Source: Actinosynnema sp. ALI-1.44
GTDB lineage: Bacteria > Actinomycetota > Actinomycetes > Mycobacteriales > Pseudonocardiaceae
Assembly (NCBI RefSeq): GCF_001984155.1
Contig: NZ_MTQO01000039.1
Coordinates: forward strand, 124,001 to 188,000
DNA: 64,000 nt
Direction: 5' to 3'
In this document: positions 55,483 through 64,000 of the stretch, piece after piece
Position numbering within the stretch: the stretch's first letter is position 1
How the letters are laid out: the number at the start of each line of letters is the position of its first letter
The notes under the pieces: model-generated
Seen by the model: the letters and a program-made list of their open reading frames with translations, nothing else
Database searches by the model: none
Told to the model about the DNA's origin: nothing
Made by a program: the position numbers and the translations under genes

Positions 55483-56230
55483 TCAGCGCTTGACGCGGGC
55501 GCGGATTGCCAGCGCTGCCAGGGCGAGCAGCAGCGGCCCAATGCGCGGCCGGCCATGACTGTCCACGTGCCTGGGCGGGTCAGTGGCGTGCCGCTGTCAC
55601 GGAACACCACGGACCCCACTGCGATGCGGATGGCCTTGTCCATCCGATCTGCTGTCCACCGCTGTCCTTGCAGAGGCAACAACGTCGGAGCCACGGGCTT
55701 GACGTCAACGGTGATCTCCTGGCCTTGTCCGGCGACTGCGGCCGGGACTTTGGCGGTCATCTGCTGCACCGCCGTGCTGGCCGATAGACCGAACTGGGTC
55801 AGCAGAGCGAACAGCACCCCGACCAGCAAGACCAACGCGGCCAGCGCGCGCCCGGCGCGCTCGCCGTAGCCCGAATCATCCAATAGAAGGTCAGCAGGAC
55901 ACGTTCACCGCGGCCGGTGTTCTTGGCGTGGCGGCGTGCCTCCATCTCGCGGTAGTAGAAATCGCCCGCGCCGGCCTCGTTCTTACCGTCTTCGAAGGCC
56001 TTACGCAGCGACCGATACAACACCGCCAGCCGCTCCGGCCCTACCACTCGCGCAGCAGCAACGGCGTCATCGGAGTGACGGGAAACGCCGAGGTGGGGGA
56101 CGTTCGTCGTCCAGCCGCCGGACTTGCGGCGCGTGGCACGCCACGGATGCTCCTCAGCCAGTACCCGTCGGGGTGACCACCGCCAAATCGGCAGCCACGC
56201 CCATCCTGCCTGCCACCCGCGCGGTGGCAG
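55483..56230 (-). pseudogene. membrane-anchored pentapeptide-repeat-type protein, C-terminal part, frameshifted
   Basis: The frame from about 56200 to 55880 gives RVLAEEHPWRATRR and LYRSLRKAFEDGKNEAGAGD followed by FYYREMEARRHAKNT, the juxtamembrane region seen in actinobacterial pentapeptide-repeat proteins. It then shifts to a frame with SGYGERAGRALAALVLLVGV and RIAVGSVVFRDSGTPLTRPG, and near 55540 shifts again to PLLLALAALAIRARVKR, ending at 55483. Two single-base indels and loss of the repeat domain make it a remnant. Confidence 0.6.
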
Positions 56231-56485
56231 GTTGAACGGACTACGTCCCTCCAACCGCAACTTGTCCAGCTGATGCCCCCCGGGGCACACAAAACATGGG
56301 CAACATCAACAACCGGGCGGCTGGTCGTCGAAGACATCTACCGGGTGTGAGCACCAGCCGTCCGGCCGGTGCTGCCGCGCGACCTCGAGCCAGCAGAGGA
56401 CCTTGCCAACGGCCGAGTAGATCAGGCCGTCGAAAGGTGCGAACGGCAGTCGGCCGGATCGGCCGCGCGATCCTCGGGTGCGTCC

Positions 56486-57559
56486 TCATGGACGACAGTC
56501 CGCGTGGCTGAGCTGATCCCCTCGGCGGTGATTTCTGCGCCGCTGCAGGGGATCCGTCAGAGAGGGCGGCAGCTGCGATCCCGCGTCGGTCCGGTTGAAC
56601 GTCGTGCCCGGCGGCACGATCGCGTCGATACGATCCAGCACATCATCGTCCAGTTCGAGTTCCGCGGCGGCAAGCAACGTGTTCAGCTGCTCCGGTGTGC
56701 GCGGCCCGATGATGGCGGAGCTGACGGCCGGATGCGTCAGCACGAACCCGATCGCGAGCTCCGGCAAGGAAAGCCCGATCTCGTTCGCGAGCGTGAGCAG
56801 GTCCTCCACGGCGTCGAGTTTGTGGACGTTGGCGGGCAGGGTGGGGTCGAAGCGGTGCGGATAGCGGGCCGGCCTACCGACACCAAGGTCGATCGGCTGG
56901 TCCCGGCGATAGCGACTGGTGAGCATCCCGCCCGCGAGCGGCCCCCAGGTCAGCACACCCATGCCGTAGCGCTGACATGTCGGCAGGACGGCTTCTTCGA
57001 CGCCGCGGGCGAGGAGCGAATAAGCGGGCTGTTCGCAGCGGAACCGTTCACGCACCCGTTGCTGCGCCACCCATTGCGCTTCGACGATCTGTTCGGCGGG
57101 AAAGGTTGACGAGCCGATCATGCGGACCTTTCCCGCGTGAATGAGATCGCTGAGCGTGCCGAGCGTCTCATCGATATCGGTGTCTGGGTCGGGCCGGTGC
57201 ACCTGGTAAAGGTCGATGTAGTCGGTACGCAGCCGCTGCAGGCTCCCCTCGATCGCGCGGGTGATCCAGCGCCGGGAATTGCCAGCCTGACCGGTACCCG
57301 GACCCAGCGGGAAATGCACCTTGGTCGCGAGCACGACGTCCTCGCGCCTGCCGGCGAGTGCCTTGCCGACGATGACTTCTGACTCGCCCGCCGAGTAGGC
57401 GTCGGCGGTGTCGATGACGGTGACCCCGGCGTCCAGCGCGGTGTGGATGACGCGGACGGCTTCGCCATGGTCGGGGTTACCGTCGGCTCCGAGCATCATC
57501 GTGCCCAGGCACAGCCGGCTGACCCGCACGCCTGTCCTGCCCAACGGGTTCAACCGCAT
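56486..57559 (-). CDS. aldo/keto reductase
   Basis: 357 residues from the ATG at 57559, preceded by AAGGAG seven bases away. TIM-barrel AKR of the YajO/IolS type: LGTMMLGADGNP, VIDTADAYSAGESEVIVGKAL with Asp and Tyr, LATKVHFPLG with Lys, YQVHRPDPDTDIDETL with His, and IIGPRTPEQLNTLLAA for the cofactor. The last ~25 residues (RRRNHRRGDQLSHADCRP) look unrelated to the family and may come from a lost stop. It overlaps the end of the upstream MFS gene. Confidence 0.87.
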   Translation of the reverse strand: MRLNPLGRTGVRVSRLCLGTMMLGADGNPDHGEAVRVIHTALDAGVTVIDTADAYSAGESEVIVGKALAGRREDVVLATKVHFPLGPGTGQAGNSRRWITRAIEGSLQRLRTDYIDLYQVHRPDPDTDIDETLGTLSDLIHAGKVRMIGSSTFPAEQIVEAQWVAQQRVRERFRCEQPAYSLLARGVEEAVLPTCQRYGMGVLTWGPLAGGMLTSRYRRDQPIDLGVGRPARYPHRFDPTLPANVHKLDAVEDLLTLANEIGLSLPELAIGFVLTHPAVSSAIIGPRTPEQLNTLLAAAELELDDDVLDRIDAIVPPGTTFNRTDAGSQLPPSLTDPLQRRRNHRRGDQLSHADCRP

Positions 57560-58721
57560 GGTGAAGCTCCTTCCGTGGTGAGACGAGCCGCTTGGCAAGT
57601 GCGAAACACGCCAGGCAGCACAACAGACCGGCCACGGCGCAACCAATCCACAACACGCCGGGGTGGACTGAGTAAAGGAAGGCTCCGGCGGCGGTAGCGA
57701 CGAATTTCCCGACTCCCGTGCCCCAGCCGAGCAGGGCCTGGTAGCGCCCCTGCGCACCGGCCGGTGCGCGGTCGGCGACCAGCGCTGAGACGATCCCGCC
57801 GGCCCCTGCCTCCCCCAGCGTCCACAGCAGCACTATCCCGAGATAGTCCGTAGGAGTGCGAGCCAATCCGGTCATCGCCATCCCGGCGCCGACCACAAGG
57901 CCAGACGCAGCGAGCACGTGCAACGGTTCGAACCAGCACAGCAACCGGGCGCACAACGGTTGCAGAACAACGATTCCCAAGCCATTGACGATCGCGACCA
58001 GGCCGTACATACCGACACCGAGCCCGGCGTCACGCACCGCAAACGCCACGCCGACCGTGCACTGCGTGAGCACGGCGACAAAGCCTGCATTCACGACGAC
58101 GAGCACCAGCACGGTCCGGTCCCGCACCGCCAGCCCATAACCCTCGATCCGCCGTTGGGAGCCGCGAGTGTCGTGCCGTACTCCCACCGCAATGATCCCC
58201 GCGAAGACCAGGCATGTTCCGGCGTCGAGCACGAACAGCAGCCCGTATCCATGCGACGCGAGCAAGCCACCGGCCGCGCCCGCGATCGGAAACCCAAGGT
58301 TGACCGCCCAGTACACGAGCCCAAACGCACGCATCCGCTGGGCCGGCGGCACGATGTCGGTGAGCAGGGCCGCGCTCGCGGGCCGGTAGATCTCGCCAAC
58401 CAGCCCCAGCAACCCTGCAGTGACGGTGAGCCAGACCCAGTTCGTGACCACACCGAACAGGCACAGGCAGGTGGCCGAACCGAGCATCCCGGCAACGAGC
58501 GTGACACGGGCGCCGAAGCGGTCCGACAATGCGCCGCCGACCGGCTGGCTGATCAGCCCAGTACCACCGAACACCGCCATGACCAGGGCCGTCTGCCCGG
58601 CGTCGAGACCACGGGCAGCCAGGTAGAACACCAAGAAGGCGACGACGACGTTACCGATCCTGTTCGCCAACTGGCCCGCGAACAGGATCCAGAACGCCTT
58701 CGGCAACTGGTTCGTGGACAC
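57477..58721 (-). CDS. MFS transporter
   Basis: 414 residues with about 12 membrane helices. The N-half loop motif is GGALSDRFGARVTLVAGML, typical of drug-efflux MFS proteins. The frame runs 83 bases into the aldo/keto reductase gene, giving a C-terminal tail (ELHHAVEPVGQDRRAGQ and on) that does not look like MFS sequence; the natural end was probably near SPRKE. It is divergent from the HTH regulator at 58789. Confidence 0.85.
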   Translation of the reverse strand: MSTNQLPKAFWILFAGQLANRIGNVVVAFLVFYLAARGLDAGQTALVMAVFGGTGLISQPVGGALSDRFGARVTLVAGMLGSATCLCLFGVVTNWVWLTVTAGLLGLVGEIYRPASAALLTDIVPPAQRMRAFGLVYWAVNLGFPIAGAAGGLLASHGYGLLFVLDAGTCLVFAGIIAVGVRHDTRGSQRRIEGYGLAVRDRTVLVLVVVNAGFVAVLTQCTVGVAFAVRDAGLGVGMYGLVAIVNGLGIVVLQPLCARLLCWFEPLHVLAASGLVVGAGMAMTGLARTPTDYLGIVLLWTLGEAGAGGIVSALVADRAPAGAQGRYQALLGWGTGVGKFVATAAGAFLYSVHPGVLWIGCAVAGLLCCLACFALAKRLVSPRKELHHAVEPVGQDRRAGQPAVPGHDDARSRR

Positions 58722-58754
58722 CCGAGGATCCTGCGGCGGGCACTACCGATGGCC

Positions 58755-58777
58755 TAGCTTCTTAGTGAGAGCTAAGA
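58755..58777. promoter_or_regulatory. operator between MFS and HTH regulator genes
   Basis: TCTTAG (58760-58765) and CTAAGA (58772-58777) form a perfect dyad with a six-base spacer; TAGCT (58755) and AGCTA (58770) give an overlapping second symmetry. It sits in the 67-base gap between the divergent starts, so it is the likely binding site of the neighbouring regulator. Confidence 0.55.
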
Positions 58778-58788
58778 GGATAGGTCAC

Positions 58789-59877
58789 ATGCTGGAGCTG
58801 ACGTTCACCGCTGACGATCTGGTGCGCACGCGTTTCGCGATCTCCCCGCTGTGGGAGGTGGTGGCGAGCGTTCGCGCGTTGCGCGACCCGGCCCGTGCCG
58901 CCCTGCACCTGCCGTGGGTTCGGACGGTGCACGCCAGCCTCGATCAGGTCGATGTCGGCCTGCTGCTGGACCTGGTACCGCTGACCGGCCGGACCCCGGA
59001 CTTCGTCACGGTGCCCCCAGCCACACCGCTGGCCGAACTCGCGGAGGAACTGGACCGCTTGCGGTCAGTGCGCCCCGCGCAGGTGCGCGCCGATCTGGAG
59101 GACACCGGGATATCGCGCAACGCGGCGTTGACCGCGTTGTACACCGATCCGGAGGCGGGGTTACGCGAACTCGTCGAGACGATCCAGCGCTACTGGGACG
59201 TGGCCCTCGCACCGCATTGGCAACGGATGCGCACGTTGTTGGAAGGTGACGTGTTCCGCCGGGCACGCCAGATCACCACCAGCGGCGCACAGGAGTTCTT
59301 CGCCGGGGTACACCCCGACGTCCGCTGGGAAGCCGACCGGCTGTACGTGTCACACCGCCCGTACTCGCACTCGCGCTCAGCGCGCGGTCTGGGGCTTCTG
59401 CTCGTACCGTCGATATTCGCGTGGCCACAGGTCTTCACGCTCACGACGGCCCCGTGGCAACCGACACTGCTGTACCCGGCCTACAACATCGCGGCACTGT
59501 GGGAACGCGGGCGGGCCGAATCCGACGCGCTGGCCGGCGTCCTCGGCCGTACCCGCGCGAGCCTCCTGACACAGCTGGACACACCCGCTACCACCACCGA
59601 GCTCGCGAAACGGCTGGACCTGACCACCGGCGGCGTATCGCAGCATCTCACCGCGCTGTTGCGAGCCGGGCTGCTGACCAGCCACCGCGATGGCAAGTAC
59701 GTCAGCTACACCCGGACCCTCACCGGAGACGCGCTCGTCGAAGCCGGAAGGACGCGAACGGACAAGCCCTTACCCAACCCGGCAGATTGCCCCGCCACCG
59801 CAATCCAGGCCCACCGGCACACGCTCCGTCATCAACTAGAAACGAGGCGATTCCACCCTGAGGCGCGAGGCTCATAG
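58789..59877 (+). CDS. ArsR-like HTH regulator with large N-terminal domain
   Basis: 362 residues from the ATG at 58789. The first ~250 residues form a soluble domain seen in DUF5937-type regulators (FAISPLWEVVASVRALRDPA, HPDVRWEADRLYVSHR, PSIFAWPQVFTLT). A winged HTH lies near 275-335 (TTTELAKRLDLTTGGVSQHLTALLRAGLL). This arrangement is usual for regulators beside an MFS exporter. The operator at 58755-58777 and the divergent MFS gene suggest control of that pump. Confidence 0.85.
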   Translation: MLELTFTADDLVRTRFAISPLWEVVASVRALRDPARAALHLPWVRTVHASLDQVDVGLLLDLVPLTGRTPDFVTVPPATPLAELAEELDRLRSVRPAQVRADLEDTGISRNAALTALYTDPEAGLRELVETIQRYWDVALAPHWQRMRTLLEGDVFRRARQITTSGAQEFFAGVHPDVRWEADRLYVSHRPYSHSRSARGLGLLLVPSIFAWPQVFTLTTAPWQPTLLYPAYNIAALWERGRAESDALAGVLGRTRASLLTQLDTPATTTELAKRLDLTTGGVSQHLTALLRAGLLTSHRDGKYVSYTRTLTGDALVEAGRTRTDKPLPNPADCPATAIQAHRHTLRHQLETRRFHPEARGS

Positions 59878-59893
59878 GCACGGCAGAACGCCA

Positions 59894-60016
59894 AACGTGA
59901 CCCTCCAAATCGTGCCGCAGGCAGCCGGACCGCACAGCGGGCTGATGGGATCGATGACGTTGCTGTCATTCACCGATCCAGATGAACCGGACATCGTGTA
60001 CACCGAATCGGTACTT
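59894..60016 (+). pseudogene. DUF5753 (Scr1-type regulator) fragment
   Basis: About 40 residues, LQIVPQAAGPHSGLMGSMTL then FTDPDEPDIVYTES, are the C-terminal core of the DUF5753 domain of Scr1-like HTH regulators. No HTH precedes it. A separate frame after it, 60028-60138, ends QKLEKVLDTKYSRAHDHKGG and GDDLL without family match. The remaining bases to 60182 hold nothing clear. Confidence 0.55.
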
Positions 60017-60182
60017 CGACCACAGCCGGAGCAGCGCAGAAGCTGGAGAAAGTCCTCGACACCAAGTACTCCCGTGCCCACGACCACAAGGGCGGTGACA
60101 CCATCCGCCATATGGAGCCCGGCGACGACTTGCTCTGACCGGCGGGGCGTGCGCAGGGGCCAGCGTGGTGATGGACCAGTGG

Positions 60183-63143
60183 TCAGTCGAGCAGTTCGTT
60201 CAGTCTGGCGGCGTGGTCGTCGATCCGCCGGTTGATTTCGCGCCCGACCTGCTTCTCGTGTTCCGGGAGGGTGGGGAACTCACGACCGTCGGCGAGGTCC
60301 TCCAATTCCTGGATCTCCTGCTCGAGCGTGGTGATCATGTCGTTAGCCAGGTCGAATCTGTGGGGATCGACCAGCCCGAGTTGTCGTTGCAGTCCGAGCC
60401 GTGCCTTCACCTCGGCGAGGCTGGTCCGGAGTCCGGTGATCATCGCTTTCGTGCTGGCGGGCGGGCGAGGCCGTGCCGAACTGGGCTCCCTGTCGGCCCG
60501 GACTGTCGCGTGCCGCCCGGTCTCGACGGTTCCCGCGAGGCGATCTCCGGTCAGTGCCAGCGGTGGGTTCTTGCGGGTGACCGCCACCTGCTTTCCCTTC
60601 ACGGCCCTGACAACGCAATCGGAGAACCTCAGCCCGACCGAGTCGCTGACGGTCACCGGTTCGGGGGTGGCGGTGAACGTGCAGCGCTCGCAGTGACCGC
60701 CCGCGCCACGCACCACGAGTCCTTGCTTGGCGGGGCCGATCTTGCAGTCGCGCAAGGTCGGGGTCGCGCCCTTGGCCACTTTGACCGCGATCCCGTCCGT
60801 GGCTGTGATCTGGCAGCCGTCGAGCAGAGTGGAGTTGCCCACGCCCGTGATGGTCACCGCTGTCTGGTACTCCGCGTAGATCAGGATATTGCGCAGGGTT
60901 GCCGACCCGGAGATCACAATGGGGTGGTATTTCGCGACCAGCCGCACGGTGCCGGTGCTTTCCGCTGGACGTACCTCGACCCCTGCCGGGATGCGGACCC
61001 GGTCGACGCAGCGGTACCTGCCGGGCTCGAGTTCGATGGTGTCGCCAGGGGAGGCGTTGCGAAGCGTCTGCTTCAGCTCGGCGTAGGTCCGCGCGCGCAG
61101 CACGTGCGGTCCCGGGCCGTCGGGTTGGACGCCGATCTCGTCCTCGTCGCCGTTGTCGAGGGACCGACACGCGACGAACGTGGCTTTGTCCAAGGTCTTG
61201 AAACCCATGGACCGGTTGTCTTTGGCGGTGCACCTGGTGAAGGTCGCGGTACCCCCGGAGACGCTGAATCCGGACTGGCGGCTGCCGATGGCGGTGCAGT
61301 GCTCGAACTCGGCCGTGCCATCGGCGATCCACACGCCATTGGCCATCGCGCCGACGGTTTCACAGTCAGTGAAGACGCCGGTGCCGCCGTGTACCTGAAT
61401 GCCTTCTGCCCTGGTGTCCGCGATCGTCAGGCCGGTGGCTGCGACTGTGCCGCCGGACAGCATGAGACCCTTGTTCCCTCCGCGCACGAGCACATTCGTG
61501 AGCTCCATCCGGCTGCCGCTGTGGACCGTGAGTGCCGCGTCGGTGGCGTTGGTGATGGTGCAGTCGCGAAGGTCGGCCGTCGATCGGTCTTCCATGACCT
61601 CGACACCTGAACCGTGAACGTCGCATCGCGTGAACGTCGCCCGGGCACCGTCCATCACGAGGACACCGAGCGAACCGGAGCCGGAGAATGTGCACTGGTC
61701 GAAGACCGCCTCGACCCCATCGCCGTCGATGCGGGCAATCTTCGCCCTACTGGCCTCGTTCGACACGGCGATGCCGCGCACGGTGGCGTTCGCCGTGAGC
61801 TGCAGCGGGATACCCGGCGAATGTCTCAGGTGGACGCTTCCAGGTTCTCCGGCCGCGCAGATCGTCAACGGTTTCTCCACGGTGATGGAGTCCTCGGTGT
61901 ACGTGCCGGGCTCGATTTCGATGGTATCCCCGGCGCGGGCGGCGTCGATGGCCGCGCTGATGGTGGGGTATCCGTCCGTGCCGACGCGCCGCACCGTGTC
62001 CTGGCGCCGTGTGCTGGACGGTTTCGCTTTGGGCACTGGCGGTCTGGGTTGGGGAGCTGGCGGTTTCGCCCTGAGAGCCGGTGGTCTGGGTGTGTTCCTC
62101 TCGGGGACAGCCAGTGGATCCGGGCTCGCGACGCCGACACCGTCGGGCCTGCCGTTGCCATAGGAACTGCACCTGGTGAGCTCCACCGCGGTGTAGAACG
62201 AGAATCCCTGGTCCGCGTTGTTGTGCGCCACGCATTCGAGGAACTCCGCGGCACCACCCACCACCAGGAACCCCGCACGATCGGAGTCAATCGCCTCGCA
62301 GTGTTCGAAGCGGGCCTTACCGGCCGTCATCCACACCGCGGGTCCCTGCGTTCCGGTGATCCGGCATTCGGTGAAGACGCCGTCGCCTCCGCTGATCAGG
62401 ATGCCCTCCGGGGCGGTACCGATGATCCTGACCTTGTGGGCGTGCAGCACACCGTCATCGGTGATCTCCAGTGCGGGCCCGCCGCCGTGGATCACGCTGT
62501 CAGTGATGGTGACGCTCCCGTTCCCGGTCGCCGTGACCGAGCCACCGGCGATCTCACATTCGCTCAGGGTGAGTACTGTGTCACGGTCGGTGGCCACCGC
62601 CGCCTGTCGCCCCGGACCGGTGAAGGCGGAATTCAGGACGGTCGGAGTCGCGCCCGCCATCGCGATCACCGACTCCAACGCGACATCGAAGAACGCACAC
62701 CGCTCGTAGAAGCCCGCGGCCGCCTCCACCCGCAGGCCATGGGCCGCCGGACCGATCCGGCAATCGGCGACCAGCGGGTCCGCGCCGCCACGAACCCGGA
62801 TCCCCACGCTGTGCGGCGCCCGGATGTCGCAGTTCGAGATACTCGGGTACACATTCCGCCCGGCGACCTCGATGGCCGCCCAATCCCACCCGCTGCCCAC
62901 CAGGCTGAGGTCGTGAATGGCCGCGTCGGCGAGAACCATCAGCGTGTTGCCCGTGGCCGCGGTCAACGTGACCGTGCCGGCTCCCTCGCTCGGCCGGACC
63001 TCGACCGCCTTGTCGATGACCACTTCCCCGTCATACGTGCCGGGCGCGATCTCGATGACATCGCCGGAGCGTGCGAAGCGCAACGCCGAACCCACGTCGG
63101 CATAACCATCCCCGCCGACCAGGAGAACCGCGGGTTTCGTCAT
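60183..63143 (-). CDS. three-module right-handed beta-helix protein
   Basis: 986 residues from the ATG at 63143, with GAGGGAAG seven bases before it. There is no signal peptide. Three pectate-lyase/NosD-like parallel beta-helix modules begin with the same seed motif: GDVIEIAPGTYDG near residue 28, GDTIEIEPGTYTE near 405 and GDTIELEPGRYRC near 700. Repeated turns with CxI/FxxC ladders follow (for example VFTECRITGTQGPAVWM). A Pro/Lys/Arg-rich linker separates modules 1 and 2 (340-385). The last ~90 residues are a charged helical segment (LRTSLAEVKARLGLQRQLGL onward), perhaps a coiled coil. Similar cytoplasmic beta-helix proteins occur beside type VII or AAA systems; the role here is unknown. 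Confidence 0.8.
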   Translation of the reverse strand: MTKPAVLLVGGDGYADVGSALRFARSGDVIEIAPGTYDGEVVIDKAVEVRPSEGAGTVTLTAATGNTLMVLADAAIHDLSLVGSGWDWAAIEVAGRNVYPSISNCDIRAPHSVGIRVRGGADPLVADCRIGPAAHGLRVEAAAGFYERCAFFDVALESVIAMAGATPTVLNSAFTGPGRQAAVATDRDTVLTLSECEIAGGSVTATGNGSVTITDSVIHGGGPALEITDDGVLHAHKVRIIGTAPEGILISGGDGVFTECRITGTQGPAVWMTAGKARFEHCEAIDSDRAGFLVVGGAAEFLECVAHNNADQGFSFYTAVELTRCSSYGNGRPDGVGVASPDPLAVPERNTPRPPALRAKPPAPQPRPPVPKAKPSSTRRQDTVRRVGTDGYPTISAAIDAARAGDTIEIEPGTYTEDSITVEKPLTICAAGEPGSVHLRHSPGIPLQLTANATVRGIAVSNEASRAKIARIDGDGVEAVFDQCTFSGSGSLGVLVMDGARATFTRCDVHGSGVEVMEDRSTADLRDCTITNATDAALTVHSGSRMELTNVLVRGGNKGLMLSGGTVAATGLTIADTRAEGIQVHGGTGVFTDCETVGAMANGVWIADGTAEFEHCTAIGSRQSGFSVSGGTATFTRCTAKDNRSMGFKTLDKATFVACRSLDNGDEDEIGVQPDGPGPHVLRARTYAELKQTLRNASPGDTIELEPGRYRCVDRVRIPAGVEVRPAESTGTVRLVAKYHPIVISGSATLRNILIYAEYQTAVTITGVGNSTLLDGCQITATDGIAVKVAKGATPTLRDCKIGPAKQGLVVRGAGGHCERCTFTATPEPVTVSDSVGLRFSDCVVRAVKGKQVAVTRKNPPLALTGDRLAGTVETGRHATVRADREPSSARPRPPASTKAMITGLRTSLAEVKARLGLQRQLGLVDPHRFDLANDMITTLEQEIQELEDLADGREFPTLPEHEKQVGREINRRIDDHAARLNELLD

Positions 63144-63203
63144 CGGACCGCTTCCCTCAGTTGGGTCACTTGCCCGTCTCCCCAGTAGACACAAGATCAG
63201 GTT

Positions 63204-63421
63204 ATCGACTTGACCGTGCTCGTTGTAGACCACGATTTCCCCGTCCAGGACTGCGGCCCGACCGTCCAGTGCGTCGGGGAGCACCCCGGTCAGCATCAAG
63301 AACTCGTCGGTGAAATCCAGGCCGTTACGACTGGTCAGCACAGTGGTGCCATCGGGCGCGATCCTCATCGCGCAGCGGTAACCGCCCCACTTGACCTCGT
63401 AGGCCAGGTGCGGACCGGTCG
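63204..63421 (-). pseudogene. ATP-dependent DNA ligase fragment
   Basis: The minus frame reads LAYEVKWGGYRCAMRIAPDG, TTVLTSRNGLDFTDEF and AVLDGEIVVYNEHGQVD, the start of the adenylation domain of a LigD/Lig-type ligase. Motif I should be KWDGYR; here it is KWGGYR. The match breaks off after HGQVD, and the same frame continues into the beta-helix gene. Nothing of the ligase remains beyond this. Confidence 0.7.
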
Positions 63422-63514
63422 GTAGTGCTGTGACCGGAATGGTTCACCGGGGTGTCGTTGAGCGGTGATGGCGTGCGACCGGTTCGATGGCGGTGATGTC
63501 GTTGATCTGGGTGC

Positions 63515-63790
63515 GTGGAGGTGCTGCTGGTGGCCGATCCGGTGAGAGTGCGCAGGCTGTCTGATCAGGAAGGGCAGCGGTTGCAGCAGATCGTGCGTCG
63601 GGGCAGTACCAGTTCGGTGCGGTACCGGCGGGCGATGATGATCCTGGCCTCGGCCGGTGGCAACCGTGTGCCGGTGATCGCCCAGTTGGTGCAGGCTGAT
63701 GAGGACACTGTCCGGGAGGTGCTCCACCGGTTCAACGAGATCGGCCTGGCCAGTCTGGACCCTCAGTGGGCGGGAGGCCGTCCCCGCTGT
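63515..63790 (+). mobile_element. IS630-family transposase remnant (N-terminal part)
   Basis: From the GTG at 63515 the frame reads VRVRRLSDQEGQRLQQIVRR, SVRYRRAMMILASAGG, AQLVQADEDTVREVLHRFNE and WAGGRPR, the HTH part of an IS630-type transposase. The match ends at about 63790, after which the frame is out of register and stops at 63856. The DDE domain is missing. Confidence 0.7.
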
Positions 63791-63845
63791 CGGCGGTTCG
63801 TGAAGACTGGTTCTGGCACGGTTTCCGTGATCGGGCTTGCCTGGG

Positions 63846-63930
63846 TCAGTCGGTGAGCAGGACGCGTTTGCGGAGCAGGTCGGGTTTGGCACGGCCGAAC
63901 ATCTGCCGTTTGAGCATCTTAAAAGTTACG
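63846..63930 (-). mobile_element. ISL3-type transposase C-terminal fragment
   Basis: About 27 residues, MLKRQMFGRAKPDLLRKRVL then LTD and a stop at 63846, match the end of ISL3-like transposases. It faces the IS630 fragment convergently. The remaining ~70 bases to the window end show no coding pattern. Confidence 0.5.
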
Positions 63931-64000
63931 TGGAATCTGGCCGTGGAGATGATCCTGTCTCCTCGGTGCTAACCACGGAACTGAGGAGATGGCTTGAGCG

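Overview
The window comes from a high-GC actinobacterium, most likely of the Pseudonocardiales (inferred from gene order and family types; no rRNA marker is present). GTG and TTG starts are common, genes overlap tightly as ATGA, GTGA or TTGA, and the backbone order argS-like, lysA, hom, thrC, thrB, rho, rpmE, prfA, prmC, sua5, glyA, wecA, atpI-like, atpBEFHAGD is a conserved actinobacterial arrangement.

Left part (1-9.7 kb): a SARP/BTAD-type regulator cut by the window edge, a divergent alpha/beta hydrolase, an 830-base spacer made of a large imperfect inverted-repeat array, and two tandem secreted reprolysin-like metalloproteases, each with Ig-like repeats.

Backbone (9.7-42 kb): the F1Fo ATP synthase operon on the minus strand lacks atpC, and a strong terminator follows atpD directly. 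Next come cell-envelope, one-carbon, tRNA-modification and translation-termination genes. Between sua5 and prmC sits a 6.6-kb insertion. It carries a plus-strand BMP-type nucleoside ABC importer, a divergent cytokinin-dehydrogenase-like flavoenzyme with a truncated C-terminus, and remnants of two other genes. The minus-strand rho and aspartate-family amino-acid genes follow, then two DUF3105 proteins plus a DUF305 protein, a ROK regulator with a clear palindromic operator, and a CDF metal exporter of unusual codon use.

Right part (42-64 kb): it starts at a tRNA-Arg(CCG) gene followed by a broken tyrosine integrase, which marks an integration site. The rest is an accessory region. Intact-looking regulator/enzyme pairs (LysR with an aldo/keto reductase; MarR with an SDR and an ABM-type monooxygenase; ArsR with an SRPBCC protein; an HTH regulator with an MFS pump and an aldo/keto reductase) alternate with decayed genes and transposase fragments of several families. 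The most striking object is a nest of mobile elements at 51.2-53.3 kb: a transposase relic abuts an IS5-type relic, whose transposase is split by a group II intron. That intron has lost its reverse-transcriptase core but keeps its native start, its maturase/HNH end and domain V. The end of the window holds a protein with three beta-helix modules downstream of a DNA-ligase fragment, and two more transposase fragments.

The two most useful biological hypotheses are a cytokinin or modified-adenine uptake and cleavage module (20.8-26.7 kb) and a miniaturised, RT-less group II intron (51.8-53.0 kb).
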